Part shown: positions 36,571 through 44,218 of the stretch, in pieces
Layout of the letters: every line of letters begins with the position of its first letter
Position numbering within the stretch: the stretch's first letter is position 1
Assembly (NCBI RefSeq): GCF_001514235.1
Contig: NZ_KQ948935.1
Span: forward strand, 124,001-188,000
Direction: 5' to 3'
Origin: Streptomyces caeruleatus
GTDB lineage: Bacteria; Actinomycetota; Actinomycetes; Streptomycetales; Streptomycetaceae
Length of the DNA stretch: 64,000 bases
Position numbers and translations under genes: made by a program
The notes under the pieces: generated by a model
What the model was told of the DNA's origin: nothing
Database searches by the model: none
Seen by the model: the letters and a program-made list of their open reading frames with translations, nothing else

Positions 36571-36978
36571 GTGTACGGCGACGAGAGGGCGGTCCGCAGG
36601 ATCCTCACCGAACTGGGCGACACCTGGGCCGTCGTGGGCCTGTCGTCGAACCAGCGGCGGGCGGCGTACGGAGTCGCCGAGGTGCTCCAGCGCTACGGCA
36701 AGCGCGTCGTGCCGGTCCACCCGAAGGCGGAGACGGTCCACGGCGAGCAGGGCTACGCCTCGTTGGCGGACATCCCCTTCGACGTGGACGTGGTCGACGT
36801 CTTCGTGAACAGCGACCTCGCCGGGCCGGTCGTCGACGAGGCGGTCGCCAAGGGCGCCAAGGCGGTCTGGTTCCAGCTGGGCGTCGTCGACGAGGCGGCG
36901 TACGACCGTGCCCGCGCGGCGGGCCTGGAGATGGTCATGGACCGCTGCCCGGCGATCGAGATACCGCGTCTCGGCTAG
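36571..36978 (+). CDS. CoA-binding domain protein
   Basis: 135 residues from GTG 36571, with GGGAGG five bases upstream. Rossmann-type CoA-binding domain: WAVVGLSSNQRRAAYGVAEV, KRVVPVHPK, DVVDVFVNSDLAGPVVDEA, AVWFQLGVVDEAAY. Same fold as the succinyl-CoA synthetase alpha N-domain but standalone (YccU-type). Role unknown. The upstream 190 bases hold no gene. Confidence 0.9.
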   Translation: MYGDERAVRRILTELGDTWAVVGLSSNQRRAAYGVAEVLQRYGKRVVPVHPKAETVHGEQGYASLADIPFDVDVVDVFVNSDLAGPVVDEAVAKGAKAVWFQLGVVDEAAYDRARAAGLEMVMDRCPAIEIPRLG

Positions 36979-37052
36979 GGCGACCGCCCCTGGGCCGACC
37001 ACCCCTGGCCGGAGCCCTCCCCTCCCCGCACCGGCCGCCCCATAATGCTCGG

Positions 37053-38282
37053 GTGACCTCCACCTCCACCTCCCCCCACCCCAACTCCGGCTCCGCGCAA
37101 CGCTTTCCGGTCGTCGTCGTGGGCGCCGGCCCGGCCGGCCTCACCGTCGGCAACATCCTGCGGGCGGCCTCCGTCGACTGTCTGGTCCTGGAGACCGAGA
37201 CCCGGCAGTTCATCGAGCAGCGGCCGCGGGCCGGGGTGCTGGAGGAGTGGGCCGTACGCGGGCTTCAGCGGCGGGTCCTGGCGGACACCTTGCTGGAGCG
37301 GGCCCAGCGGCACACGGAGTGCGAGTTCCGGTTCGCCGGTGAGCGCTACCGGTTCGAGTACACGCGACTCACGGGCGTTCATCACTGGGTCTATCCGCAG
37401 CAGTTGCTGGTGACGGACCTGGTGCGCGAGTACGCGGACGTGCGCGGCGGGGCCATACGCTTCGGCGTGCGCGACGTGCGGCCGCACGACCTCGACACCG
37501 ATCACCCCACGGTGTCGTACACCTGCCCGGAGACGGGCCGGCGGGAGGTCGTGCACTGTGGCTTCGTCGCCGGCTGCGACGGGGCGCGCGGGGCGACCCG
37601 TACCGCGCTGCCCGCCGGCCGTGCCCACATCTCCCGCAGTGACTACGGCATCGGCTGGCTGGCGCTGCTCGCCGAGGCGCCGCCGTCCTCCGACTGCGTG
37701 CTGTTCGGCATGCATCCGAACGGGTTCGCCGGGCACATGCCGCGCAGCGCCGACGTGACCCGTTACTACCTGGAGTGCCCGCCCGGCGACGCCCCGGAGA
37801 ACTGGTCGCGGGACAGGGTCTGGGAGGAGCTCCAGCTACGGCTCGGGGCGAACGGCGCGCCACCGCTGACGGAGGGACGGCTGATCGAGAAGCGCGTCCT
37901 CGACATGCACAACTACGTCGTCGAGCCCATGGTGTTCGGCCGTCTCTTCCTGGCCGGTGACGCGGCCCATCTCACCGCCCCCATCGCCGCCAAGGGCATG
38001 AACCTCGCCCTGCACGACGCCTTCCAGCTCGGCGACGGACTCGTCGCCCAGCTCACGAAGGGGGACGACACCGCACTGGACGGCTACTCGGCGGCCTGTC
38101 TGGGCCGGGTGTGGGACTACCAGGAGTTCTCCCACTGGCTCTCCGAGGTCTACCACGGCACGTCCTCGGGCGACCCGTACCGCGCGGGCACCACCCTCGC
38201 CCGTCTCCGCCGCATCTTGGGCTCGCCGACGGCCGCGATGGCGTTCGCGGAGCAGTACCTGGGCAAGAACGCCGAGTACTGA
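37053..38282 (+). CDS. pobA: 4-hydroxybenzoate 3-monooxygenase-like flavoprotein
   Basis: 409 residues from GTG 37053; CATAAT at 37041-37046 is a possible -10 for a near-leaderless transcript. FAD site VVVVGAGPAGLTVGN near residue 20, the class A flavoprotein CDGARGATR, and the second FAD motif LAGDAAHLTAPIAAKGMNLA. Length and motifs match PobA, which hydroxylates 4-hydroxybenzoate to protocatechuate with NAD(P)H and O2. No pca ring-cleavage genes are present, so the exact substrate is inferred. Confidence 0.85.
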   Translation: MTSTSTSPHPNSGSAQRFPVVVVGAGPAGLTVGNILRAASVDCLVLETETRQFIEQRPRAGVLEEWAVRGLQRRVLADTLLERAQRHTECEFRFAGERYRFEYTRLTGVHHWVYPQQLLVTDLVREYADVRGGAIRFGVRDVRPHDLDTDHPTVSYTCPETGRREVVHCGFVAGCDGARGATRTALPAGRAHISRSDYGIGWLALLAEAPPSSDCVLFGMHPNGFAGHMPRSADVTRYYLECPPGDAPENWSRDRVWEELQLRLGANGAPPLTEGRLIEKRVLDMHNYVVEPMVFGRLFLAGDAAHLTAPIAAKGMNLALHDAFQLGDGLVAQLTKGDDTALDGYSAACLGRVWDYQEFSHWLSEVYHGTSSGDPYRAGTTLARLRRILGSPTAAMAFAEQYLGKNAEY

Positions 38283-38327
38283 CTGCGTCGATTGACCGCG
38301 TCAACCGCTTCACCCGCGTCAACCGCG

Positions 38328-38687
38328 TCAGTCGTGCAGGGGCCGGTCGCTGAGCCGGTGGTCGGCGACGTTGAGTGCCTCGTCAACGAGGCGGCGCAGA
38401 TGGCCGTCGCGCAGGGCGTAGACCACCCGGCGGCCCTCCTTCCGGGTGGTCACCAGACCCGCGAGACGCAGCCGGGCCAGATGCTGGCTGACGGCGGGGC
38501 GGGCCGCGCCGCACGCCTCGGTGAGCGTCGTGACGTCGGCCTCCCCCGCCGTGAGGGCGTGCAGCAGCGTGAGCCGGGTGCGGTCGCCGAGCAGGGCGAG
38601 GACCTCGGCGGCGAGCGCAAACTGTTCCTCGCCCGGGGTGCGCGGGTGCCCATCGTTCGCAGGTGATAGGTGCATGCGTGCGCTCAT
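38328..38687 (-). CDS. ArsR/SmtB-family metal-sensing repressor
   Basis: 119 residues from ATG 38687 (ATG 38675 is also possible). The winged helix-turn-helix spans about 20-100: ALLGDRTRLTLLHALTAGEA, CGAARPAVSQHLARLRLAGL, RRVVYALRDGHLRRLV. A Cys in TEACGAA and His residues at the C-terminus (HLRRLVDEALN...DHRLSDRPLHD) could bind Zn or a related metal. It diverges from a CDF efflux gene, the classic ArsR arrangement. Confidence 0.88.
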   Translation of the reverse strand: MSARMHLSPANDGHPRTPGEEQFALAAEVLALLGDRTRLTLLHALTAGEADVTTLTEACGAARPAVSQHLARLRLAGLVTTRKEGRRVVYALRDGHLRRLVDEALNVADHRLSDRPLHD

Positions 38688-38699
38688 ACGCACATAATG
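38674..38699. promoter_or_regulatory. Candidate ArsR operator over the regulator start
   Basis: GTGCG (38678-38682) and CGCAC (38689-38693) form a dyad with a 6-base centre, flanked by ATGC and ATAAT. CATTAT on the minus strand ends 6 bases before ATG 38687, which fits a -10 for a leaderless regulator mRNA, so binding here would block the regulator and possibly the efflux gene. Confidence 0.4.
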
Positions 38700-38748
38700 G
38701 CGTCGTGGGCGGCACGCGTCCACTCCCGCACACCGGAAGGGGACCACC

Positions 38749-39846
38749 GTGAGCGACCGGCACGAGCACGCGCACCACCACGGGCACGGCCACCGTCACG
38801 CCCACGACCACCCCCACCCCGAACCCCGCCCGCACCGGCATCCGCACCCCCACTCCCCCACCGGCCTGCGCCACCGCCTCTCCCACCTCCTCACACCCCA
38901 CTCCCACGAAACCGCCGACAAGCTCGACTCCGCCCTGGAGTCCTCCGCCCGTGGCATGCGTGCCCTGTGGGTCTCCCTGGCCGTGCTCGGAGCGACGGCG
39001 CTCGCGCAGGCGGTCGTGGTGGTCGCCTCCGGGTCGGTGGCGTTGCTCGGCGACACGGTGCACAACACCGCGGACGCGCTGACGGCCGTACCGCTGGGGA
39101 TCGCCTTCGTGCTGGGCAGGCGCGCGGCGACCCGTCGCTTCACCTATGGCTACGGACGGGCCGAGGACCTCGCGGGCATCGTCATCGTGCTGACGATCGC
39201 CGCGTCCGCGGCCTTCGCGGCATGGACGGCCGTCGACCGGCTCCTGGACCCGCGCCCCGTACAGCAGATCCCGGCCGTGGCGGTGGCGGCACTGGTCGGC
39301 TTCGCGGGCAACGAGTGGGTGGCCCGGTACCGGATCCGGGTCGGCCGTGCGATCGGTTCGGCCGCACTCGTCGCGGACGGCCTGCACGCCCGCACGGACG
39401 GATTCACCTCACTGGCCGTGCTGTTGAGCGCCGGCGGCGCGGCGCTCGGGTGGCAACTGGCGGACCCGATCGTGGGGTTGGCGATCACGGCGGCCATCGC
39501 GCTGGTGCTGCGGGACGCGGCGCGCGAGGTGTTCCGGCGCGTGCTGGACGCCGTCGACCCGGCTCTCGTGGACCGGGCCGAGCGGGCGCTCCGGGAGGTC
39601 GCGGGCGTACGCGAGGTGGGTGAGCTGCGGATGCGCTGGATCGGGCACCGGCTGCGCGCGGAGGTGGCGGTCGTGGTGGACGGGGAGGCGACGGTACGGC
39701 AGGCGCACGCCATCGCCGTCGACGCCGAACACGCCCTGCTGCACGCGGTCCCCCGGCTCACCGCGGCCCTGGTGCACGCCGATCCGGCGCCCGTACCGGG
39801 CGAGGCGGATCCGCATCTCGCCCTGGCCCACCACTCAGCGACCTGA
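38749..39846 (+). CDS. Cation diffusion facilitator metal efflux protein
   Basis: 365 residues from GTG 38749, with GGAAGGGGA upstream. A very His-rich N-terminus (HEHAHHHGHGHRHAHDH) precedes six membrane segments. The CDF metal sites are visible: VALLGDTVHNTADALTAV (HxxxD-type) and LVADGLHARTDGFTS. The cytoplasmic C-terminal domain (about 265-350) ends with HHSAT. It exports Zn2+, Co2+ or similar against protons, and pairs with the divergent ArsR gene. Confidence 0.92.
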   Translation: MSDRHEHAHHHGHGHRHAHDHPHPEPRPHRHPHPHSPTGLRHRLSHLLTPHSHETADKLDSALESSARGMRALWVSLAVLGATALAQAVVVVASGSVALLGDTVHNTADALTAVPLGIAFVLGRRAATRRFTYGYGRAEDLAGIVIVLTIAASAAFAAWTAVDRLLDPRPVQQIPAVAVAALVGFAGNEWVARYRIRVGRAIGSAALVADGLHARTDGFTSLAVLLSAGGAALGWQLADPIVGLAITAAIALVLRDAAREVFRRVLDAVDPALVDRAERALREVAGVREVGELRMRWIGHRLRAEVAVVVDGEATVRQAHAIAVDAEHALLHAVPRLTAALVHADPAPVPGEADPHLALAHHSAT

Positions 39847-39852
39847 CCCCGC

Positions 39853-40410
39853 TCAGGCGAGTCCGAGCCCCTCCAGCACGACGGCCCCCGGCAGCTCCGC
39901 GAACGCCTTCCCCGGCACCAGCAGCTTGCCGCGCCGGCGCCCGCTGCCGACCAGCACGTACGGCAGGTCGACGACGGCCGAGTCCACCAGCACCGGCCAG
40001 CCGTCGGGCAGTCCGATCGGGGTGATGCCGCCGTACTCCATGCCGGTCTCGCCGGTCGCCGTGTCCATGGAGGCGAACGACGCCTTGCGGGCGCCGAGTT
40101 GGCGGCGCACGACGCCGTTCACGTCGACCCGGGTGGGGGAGAGCACGACGCACGCGGCCAGCGTGGTCTCGCCGCCGCGCCTGCCGGCGACGACCACGCA
40201 GTTCGCGGACTGTTCGAGCAGCTCCTGGCCGTAGTGCTGGACGAACACCGCGGTGTCGGCCCACTGCGGGTCGGTCTCGACGTAGACGATCTGCTCGGCG
40301 GGGACGCTGCCGCGCCAGCCGCGTACGGCGTCGGCGACCGGGCGGGTGAGTTCGTCGAGGCAGTCCGGGGCGGGGGTGGCGTGGTCGAAGTGTCCGATGG
40401 GTGCGTCCAT
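39853..40410 (-). CDS. YbaK/EbsC-family aminoacyl-tRNA deacylase-like protein
   Basis: 185 residues. YbaK/ProX-type editing fold: IVYVETDPQWADTAVFVQHY, CVVVAGRRGGETTLAACVV, RRQLGARKASFAS, and GGITPIGLPDGWPVLVD. The Lys in RKASFA is the expected editing-site lysine. Such proteins clear mischarged tRNA such as Ala-tRNA(Pro) or Cys-tRNA(Pro). Standalone gene converging with the CDF gene. Confidence 0.88.
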   Translation of the reverse strand: MDAPIGHFDHATPAPDCLDELTRPVADAVRGWRGSVPAEQIVYVETDPQWADTAVFVQHYGQELLEQSANCVVVAGRRGGETTLAACVVLSPTRVDVNGVVRRQLGARKASFASMDTATGETGMEYGGITPIGLPDGWPVLVDSAVVDLPYVLVGSGRRRGKLLVPGKAFAELPGAVVLEGLGLA

Positions 40411-40453
40411 GAGCGCACGCTAACAGGACGGCCGGGGCCGCGAACCGGCCGTA

Positions 40454-41026
40454 TCAGTGCGCGAGCGGCACCGACACCGTCAGGGTCATCTCCATCGGGA
40501 CGTCGCCCTGATTGGCGTAGGCGTGCGGGGCGTTGGCCTCGAAGGTGACGCTGGAGCCGGCCGGGACGCGGTACTCCACGCCCTCGACGGTCAGGGTCAG
40601 TTCACCGGCCGTGACGTGGGCGATCTCGACGGTGCCGACGGGGTGCGGGTCGGAGCCGCTGTTCTCGCCCGGCATCAGCTTCCAGCCCCACATCTCCAGC
40701 GGGCCGGGCGCCTCGGTGCCGGCGAGGAGCTTGCTGTAGCCGCCCGCCTCGCTGTGCCACAGCCGGACCACCTGCTCGGGCGGGACGACGCGCACCTTGG
40801 GGCCCTGCTCGTAGTCGAGGAGGGTCGTGATGCTGACGCCGAGCGCGTCGCCGATCTTGACGACGGTGCCGAGGCTCGGGTTGGTGCGGGCCTGTTCGAT
40901 CTGGATGAGCATGCCGCGGCTGACCCCGGCACGCGCGGCGAGCGTGTCCAGGGTGAAGCCGCGCTCGGTGCGCCAGCGCTTGACGTTGCGCGCCAGGGAC
41001 TGGGTCAGCAGGTCGAGGTCCGACAC
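40454..41026 (-). CDS. XRE-family regulator with cupin domain
   Basis: 190 residues from GTG 41026, with AAGGACGG upstream. The N-terminal XRE helix-turn-helix (RTERGFTLDTLAARAGVSRG, LIQIEQARTNPSLGTVVK) is followed by a cupin sensor (about 110-185, GTVEIAHVTAGELTLTVEG, VTFEANAPHAYANQG). It diverges from an EamA transporter gene with a dyad between them, so it probably controls that gene. Confidence 0.9.
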   Translation of the reverse strand: MSDLDLLTQSLARNVKRWRTERGFTLDTLAARAGVSRGMLIQIEQARTNPSLGTVVKIGDALGVSITTLLDYEQGPKVRVVPPEQVVRLWHSEAGGYSKLLAGTEAPGPLEMWGWKLMPGENSGSDPHPVGTVEIAHVTAGELTLTVEGVEYRVPAGSSVTFEANAPHAYANQGDVPMEMTLTVSVPLAH

Positions 41027-41061
41027 ATTCCGTCCTTGCGGAGTCCAATATTCTGGATGAC

Positions 41062-41098
41062 AGGGTTTACCTGACTGCACTACTGTGCGGTGAACCCT
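41062..41098. promoter_or_regulatory. Dyad between XRE-cupin and EamA genes
   Basis: AGGGTTTACC (41062-41071) and GGTGAACCCT (41089-41098) are inverted repeats with one mismatch and a 17-base centre containing GCAC...GTGC. It sits 36 bases upstream of the regulator start and 33 upstream of the transporter start, a likely operator. Confidence 0.5.
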
Positions 41099-41130
41099 AT
41101 CGTGCACCGAACTGTACTGCGAGGCACCCC

Positions 41131-41988
41131 GTGACAGCACTCTTCGCCCTGGCCACCAGCCTGCTGTGGGGGCTGGCCGACTTCGGCGGCGGACTGCTCA
41201 CCCGACGCACCCCGGCGCTGACGGTGGTCGTCGTCTCGCAGGCCATCGCGGCTGCCGTGCTGGGCGCGATCGTGGTGGCCACGGGCGGCTGGAGCGAGGC
41301 CGGCCCCCAGCTGTGGTTCGCGGTCGCGGCGGGCGCGGTGGGCCCGGTCGCCCTGCTCTGCTTCTACAAGGCGCTCGCGCTGGGCCCCATGGGCGTGGTC
41401 TCCCCGCTCGGCACCGTGGGCGTCGCCGTCCCGGTCGGCGTGGGCCTCTTCCTGGGCGAGCGGCCCGGCCTTGTGCAGGTCGCGGGGATCGCCGTCGCCG
41501 TCCTGGGCGTCGTCCTCGCGGGCGGACCGCAGCTGCGGGGCGCGCCCGTGCAGCGGCAGGCCATCCTGCTGACCCTGGTCGCGGCCTTCGGCTTCGGCAC
41601 GGTCTTCGCACTGATCGCGGAGGCGTCGTCCACCCTCACCGGCCTGTTCCTGGCGCTCTTCGTGCAGCGCGTGGTCAACGTGCTGGCCGGCGGTCTCGCG
41701 CTGTACGCCTCGGTGCGGCGCGGCGGCGCCGCCCTCCCGGACGGCGCCTTCCCCTGGCGCTCGCTGCCCGCGCTCGCCTTCGTCGGGCTGGCCGACGTCG
41801 CGGCGAACGGCACCTATGTGGTCGCCGCCCAGCACGGCCCGGTCACCGTGGCCGCCGTACTCGCGTCGCTCTACCCCGTCGTGACCGCCCTGGCCGCGCG
41901 GGGCTTCCTGCGGGAACGGCTCCAGGCGGTGCAGGCGGCGGGCGCGGGGCTCGCGCTGGTGGGCACGCTGCTGCTGGCGACCGGCTGA
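41131..41988 (+). CDS. EamA-family (DMT) transporter
   Basis: 285 residues from GTG 41131. Ten predicted hydrophobic segments in two EamA halves (LLWGLADFGGGLL at the start; LADVAANGTYVVAAQHGPVT in the second half). DMT carriers move amino acids, nucleosides or other metabolites. The divergent XRE-cupin gene probably regulates it. Substrate not visible. Confidence 0.9.
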   Translation: MTALFALATSLLWGLADFGGGLLTRRTPALTVVVVSQAIAAAVLGAIVVATGGWSEAGPQLWFAVAAGAVGPVALLCFYKALALGPMGVVSPLGTVGVAVPVGVGLFLGERPGLVQVAGIAVAVLGVVLAGGPQLRGAPVQRQAILLTLVAAFGFGTVFALIAEASSTLTGLFLALFVQRVVNVLAGGLALYASVRRGGAALPDGAFPWRSLPALAFVGLADVAANGTYVVAAQHGPVTVAAVLASLYPVVTALAARGFLRERLQAVQAAGAGLALVGTLLLATG

Positions 41989-41989
41989 C

Positions 41990-42787
41990 TCAGGACTCCA
42001 CTTCCAGTTCGGCGAGGTCGGCGGCCGCCTTCTCGTCCAGCTCCGCGAGCTTCGCCACCGTCTCCTCGTCCAGCTCGGCCAGCGCCTGGAGCTGGTCCGG
42101 GGTGATCCCGTCGGGAATCGGCACCGGCGCGGGCGTCCTGAGCGGCGGCTGCCAGCCCTCGTCGGCCGTCCAGCGCCGTACGACCCGGGCGGGCGCCCCC
42201 GCCACGACCGCGTGGTCGGGCACCGTGCCCCGGACCACCGCACCGGCCGCCACCACGACGTTCCGCCCGATCCGCGCGCCCGGCAGGATCACGGCCCCGG
42301 TGCCGATCCAGCACCCCGGGCCGATCTCGACCGGCTCCATCCGCGGCCACTGCCTGCCGATGGGCTCGTGCGGGTCGTCGTACGAGTGGTTCGTGGACGT
42401 CACATAGACGTACGGCCCGAAGTAGCAGTCGCTGCCGATGGTGACCGTCGTGTCCGCGATGACATGGCTGCCGCGGCCCAGCACGACCCCGTCCCCTATC
42501 CGCAGGATCGGCTCCGGGCCGAGGTCGAGGTCGGGCATCAGTCCGGCCGTCAGCGTCACCTGCTCGCCGACGATGCAGTGCGAGCCGAGGTGGATCCAGG
42601 GTTCGCCGAAGACGGTGCCGAGCGGGAAGGCCAGCCGGGTGGCCTCGCCGATCGAGCCGAAACGGAAGCGGCCCGGGCTGTCGGCCGTCACCGAGCCCGT
42701 GCGCTGCACCCAGGCCCAGCCCGCGTGGACGGCGCGCTGCGCCAGCCGGCGTCGCCAGGATGAGAACGTGTTCTTGCGCTTGGGCAC
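41990..42787 (-). CDS. Left-handed beta-helix acyltransferase
   Basis: 265 residues from GTG 42787. Hexapeptide repeats form a left-handed beta-helix (IHLGSHCIVGEQVTLTAG, LGRGSHVIADTTVTIGSD, IGPGCWIGTGAVILPGARIG, VVVAAGAVVRGTVPDH), ending with AVVAGAPARVV as in sugar O-acetyltransferases. TNHSYDD supplies a His like the catalytic residue of the family. The last ~35 residues are short repeats (ALAELDEETVAKLAELDEKA), probably a helical tail. Substrate unknown. Confidence 0.82.
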   Translation of the reverse strand: MPKRKNTFSSWRRRLAQRAVHAGWAWVQRTGSVTADSPGRFRFGSIGEATRLAFPLGTVFGEPWIHLGSHCIVGEQVTLTAGLMPDLDLGPEPILRIGDGVVLGRGSHVIADTTVTIGSDCYFGPYVYVTSTNHSYDDPHEPIGRQWPRMEPVEIGPGCWIGTGAVILPGARIGRNVVVAAGAVVRGTVPDHAVVAGAPARVVRRWTADEGWQPPLRTPAPVPIPDGITPDQLQALAELDEETVAKLAELDEKAAADLAELEVES

Positions 42788-42897
42788 GGGGTCACCGTAC
42801 TGAGCGTGCGGCGCCCTTATGAGGTCGAGGGGCTGTGATCTTCGCCCTACCGGGTGCCGGTAGCGTGCCGGTGTACCTCGGACGACAGGAGACGGTG

Positions 42898-43428
42898 ATG
42901 ACGCACAAGCCTCTGATCAAGGGCATCGGCGGGAGGGAACCGAAGATCGACGGGGAGGCTTTCGTGGCGCCCACGTCCGTGGTCATCGGGGACGTGACGC
43001 TGGAGGCGGGGGCGAGTGTCTGGTACGGCGCGGTGGTGCGGGGTGACGTGGAGCGGATCTCCGTCGGGGCGCAGTCCAACATCCAGGACAACTGCACGCT
43101 GCATGCCGATCCCGGGTTTCCGGTGAGCATCGGGGAGCGGGTGTCGGTGGGGCACAACGCCGTCGTGCACGGGGCGACCGTGGGGGACGACTGTCTCATC
43201 GGGATGGGGGCGACCGTGCTGAACGGGGCGGTGATCGGGGCCGGGTCCTTGGTCGCCGCGCAGGCGTTGGTGCCGCAGGGGATGCAGGTGCCGCCGGGGT
43301 CGCTGGTGGCGGGGGTGCCGGCGAAGGTGAGGCGGGAGCTGAGTGAGGAAGAACGGCAGGGGGTGACGCTCAACGGCACCTTGTATGCGGAGTTGGCGAA
43401 GGCTCACCGGGAAGAGCACGGGGCCTGA
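42898..43428 (+). CDS. Gamma-class carbonic anhydrase-like protein
   Basis: 176 residues from ATG 42898, with AGGAG seven bases upstream. Left-handed beta-helix with the three metal-binding His of gamma carbonic anhydrases: NCTLHADPG, and VGHNAVVHGATVGDD. WYGAVVRGDVERISVG gives the conserved Arg/Asp. It would hydrate CO2 or be a metal-bound relative. Same fold as, but clearly different from, the divergent acyltransferase next door. Confidence 0.9.
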   Translation: MTHKPLIKGIGGREPKIDGEAFVAPTSVVIGDVTLEAGASVWYGAVVRGDVERISVGAQSNIQDNCTLHADPGFPVSIGERVSVGHNAVVHGATVGDDCLIGMGATVLNGAVIGAGSLVAAQALVPQGMQVPPGSLVAGVPAKVRRELSEEERQGVTLNGTLYAELAKAHREEHGA

Positions 43429-43456
43429 AGGCTGTGCGCGGTCTGCGGGTGAGTGG

Positions 43457-43490
43457 GGGTTGATCGCGCAGTTCCCCGCGCCCCTGAAGA
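43457..43490 (+). repeat. Single copy of the dispersed GCGCAGTTCCCC repeat
   Basis: GGTTGATC followed by the core GCGCAGTTCCCCGCGCCCCT (43466-43485), identical to the core in the 7.5-kb tandem array. It sits between the convergent carbonic anhydrase and DedA genes, right beside the DedA stop. Confidence 0.85.
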
Positions 43491-43500
43491 ACAGGGCGTC

Positions 43501-44145
43501 CTAGTCGCCGGCCGCTACCGGTTCCGGCTCCTGGTGTGCTGTCTGGGCCTTCTTCGCCTTGCGCTTGATGATCAGCATCGACGTCAGGCCGATCAGGACC
43601 GCGGCCACCAGGCCCAGCCACGAGAAGCGCTTCAGCCAGGACTCGGCGACGACACCGACGTAGTAGATGACCGCCGTCGTGCCACCCGCCCAGAGGATGC
43701 CGCCGAGGACGTTGGCGATCAGGAACTTCCAGTACGGCATCCGCAGGACGCCCGCGAGGGGGCCGGCGAAGATGCGCAGAAGGGCGACGAAGCGGCCGAA
43801 GAAGACGGCCCACATGCCCCACTTCTGGAAGGACCGCTCAGCGGTGGCGATGTGCCCCTCGCTGAAGTGCTTGGGGAATTTCCCGCCCAGCCAGGCCAGC
43901 AGGGGCCGGCCGCCCTTGCGGCCGATGGCGTAGCCGATCGAGTCGCCGATGATCGCGCCCGCGGTGGCGCAGGCGCCGAGCACGAAGGGGTTGATGTCAC
44001 CGTGCTGTGAGGCGAGCAGCGCCGAGGAGACCAGGATGATCTCGCCGGGCAGCGGAATGCCCAGGCTCTCCAGACCGATGACCACGCCGACCAGCAGATA
44101 GATGGCGAGCGGGGGCACCGTTTCGAGCCATTCCTGGACGTGCAA
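43501..44145 (-). CDS. DedA-family membrane protein
   Basis: 214 residues from TTG 44145, with AGAGGAAG upstream; the frame is open further 5' without a good site. Hydrophobic segments match the VTT/DedA fold, with ESLGIPLPGEIILV, GDSIGYAIGRKGG and FFGRFVALLRIFAGPLAG, which carries the conserved Arg pair. DedA proteins scramble or flip lipids such as undecaprenyl phosphate and support envelope homeostasis. Standalone. Confidence 0.9.
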   Translation of the reverse strand: MHVQEWLETVPPLAIYLLVGVVIGLESLGIPLPGEIILVSSALLASQHGDINPFVLGACATAGAIIGDSIGYAIGRKGGRPLLAWLGGKFPKHFSEGHIATAERSFQKWGMWAVFFGRFVALLRIFAGPLAGVLRMPYWKFLIANVLGGILWAGGTTAVIYYVGVVAESWLKRFSWLGLVAAVLIGLTSMLIIKRKAKKAQTAHQEPEPVAAGD

Positions 44146-44218
44146 CGCCGCTTCCTCTCCCTGTCCTGCACCCTGTGTTCCCGGCGCATGCTCGACCGCG
44201 AGCGTGCGCCGGGGAAGA

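Noticed and set aside
37053..38282. Part of an aromatic catabolic cluster
   Set aside because: No ring-cleavage or transport genes are adjacent, so only a lone monooxygenase is supported.
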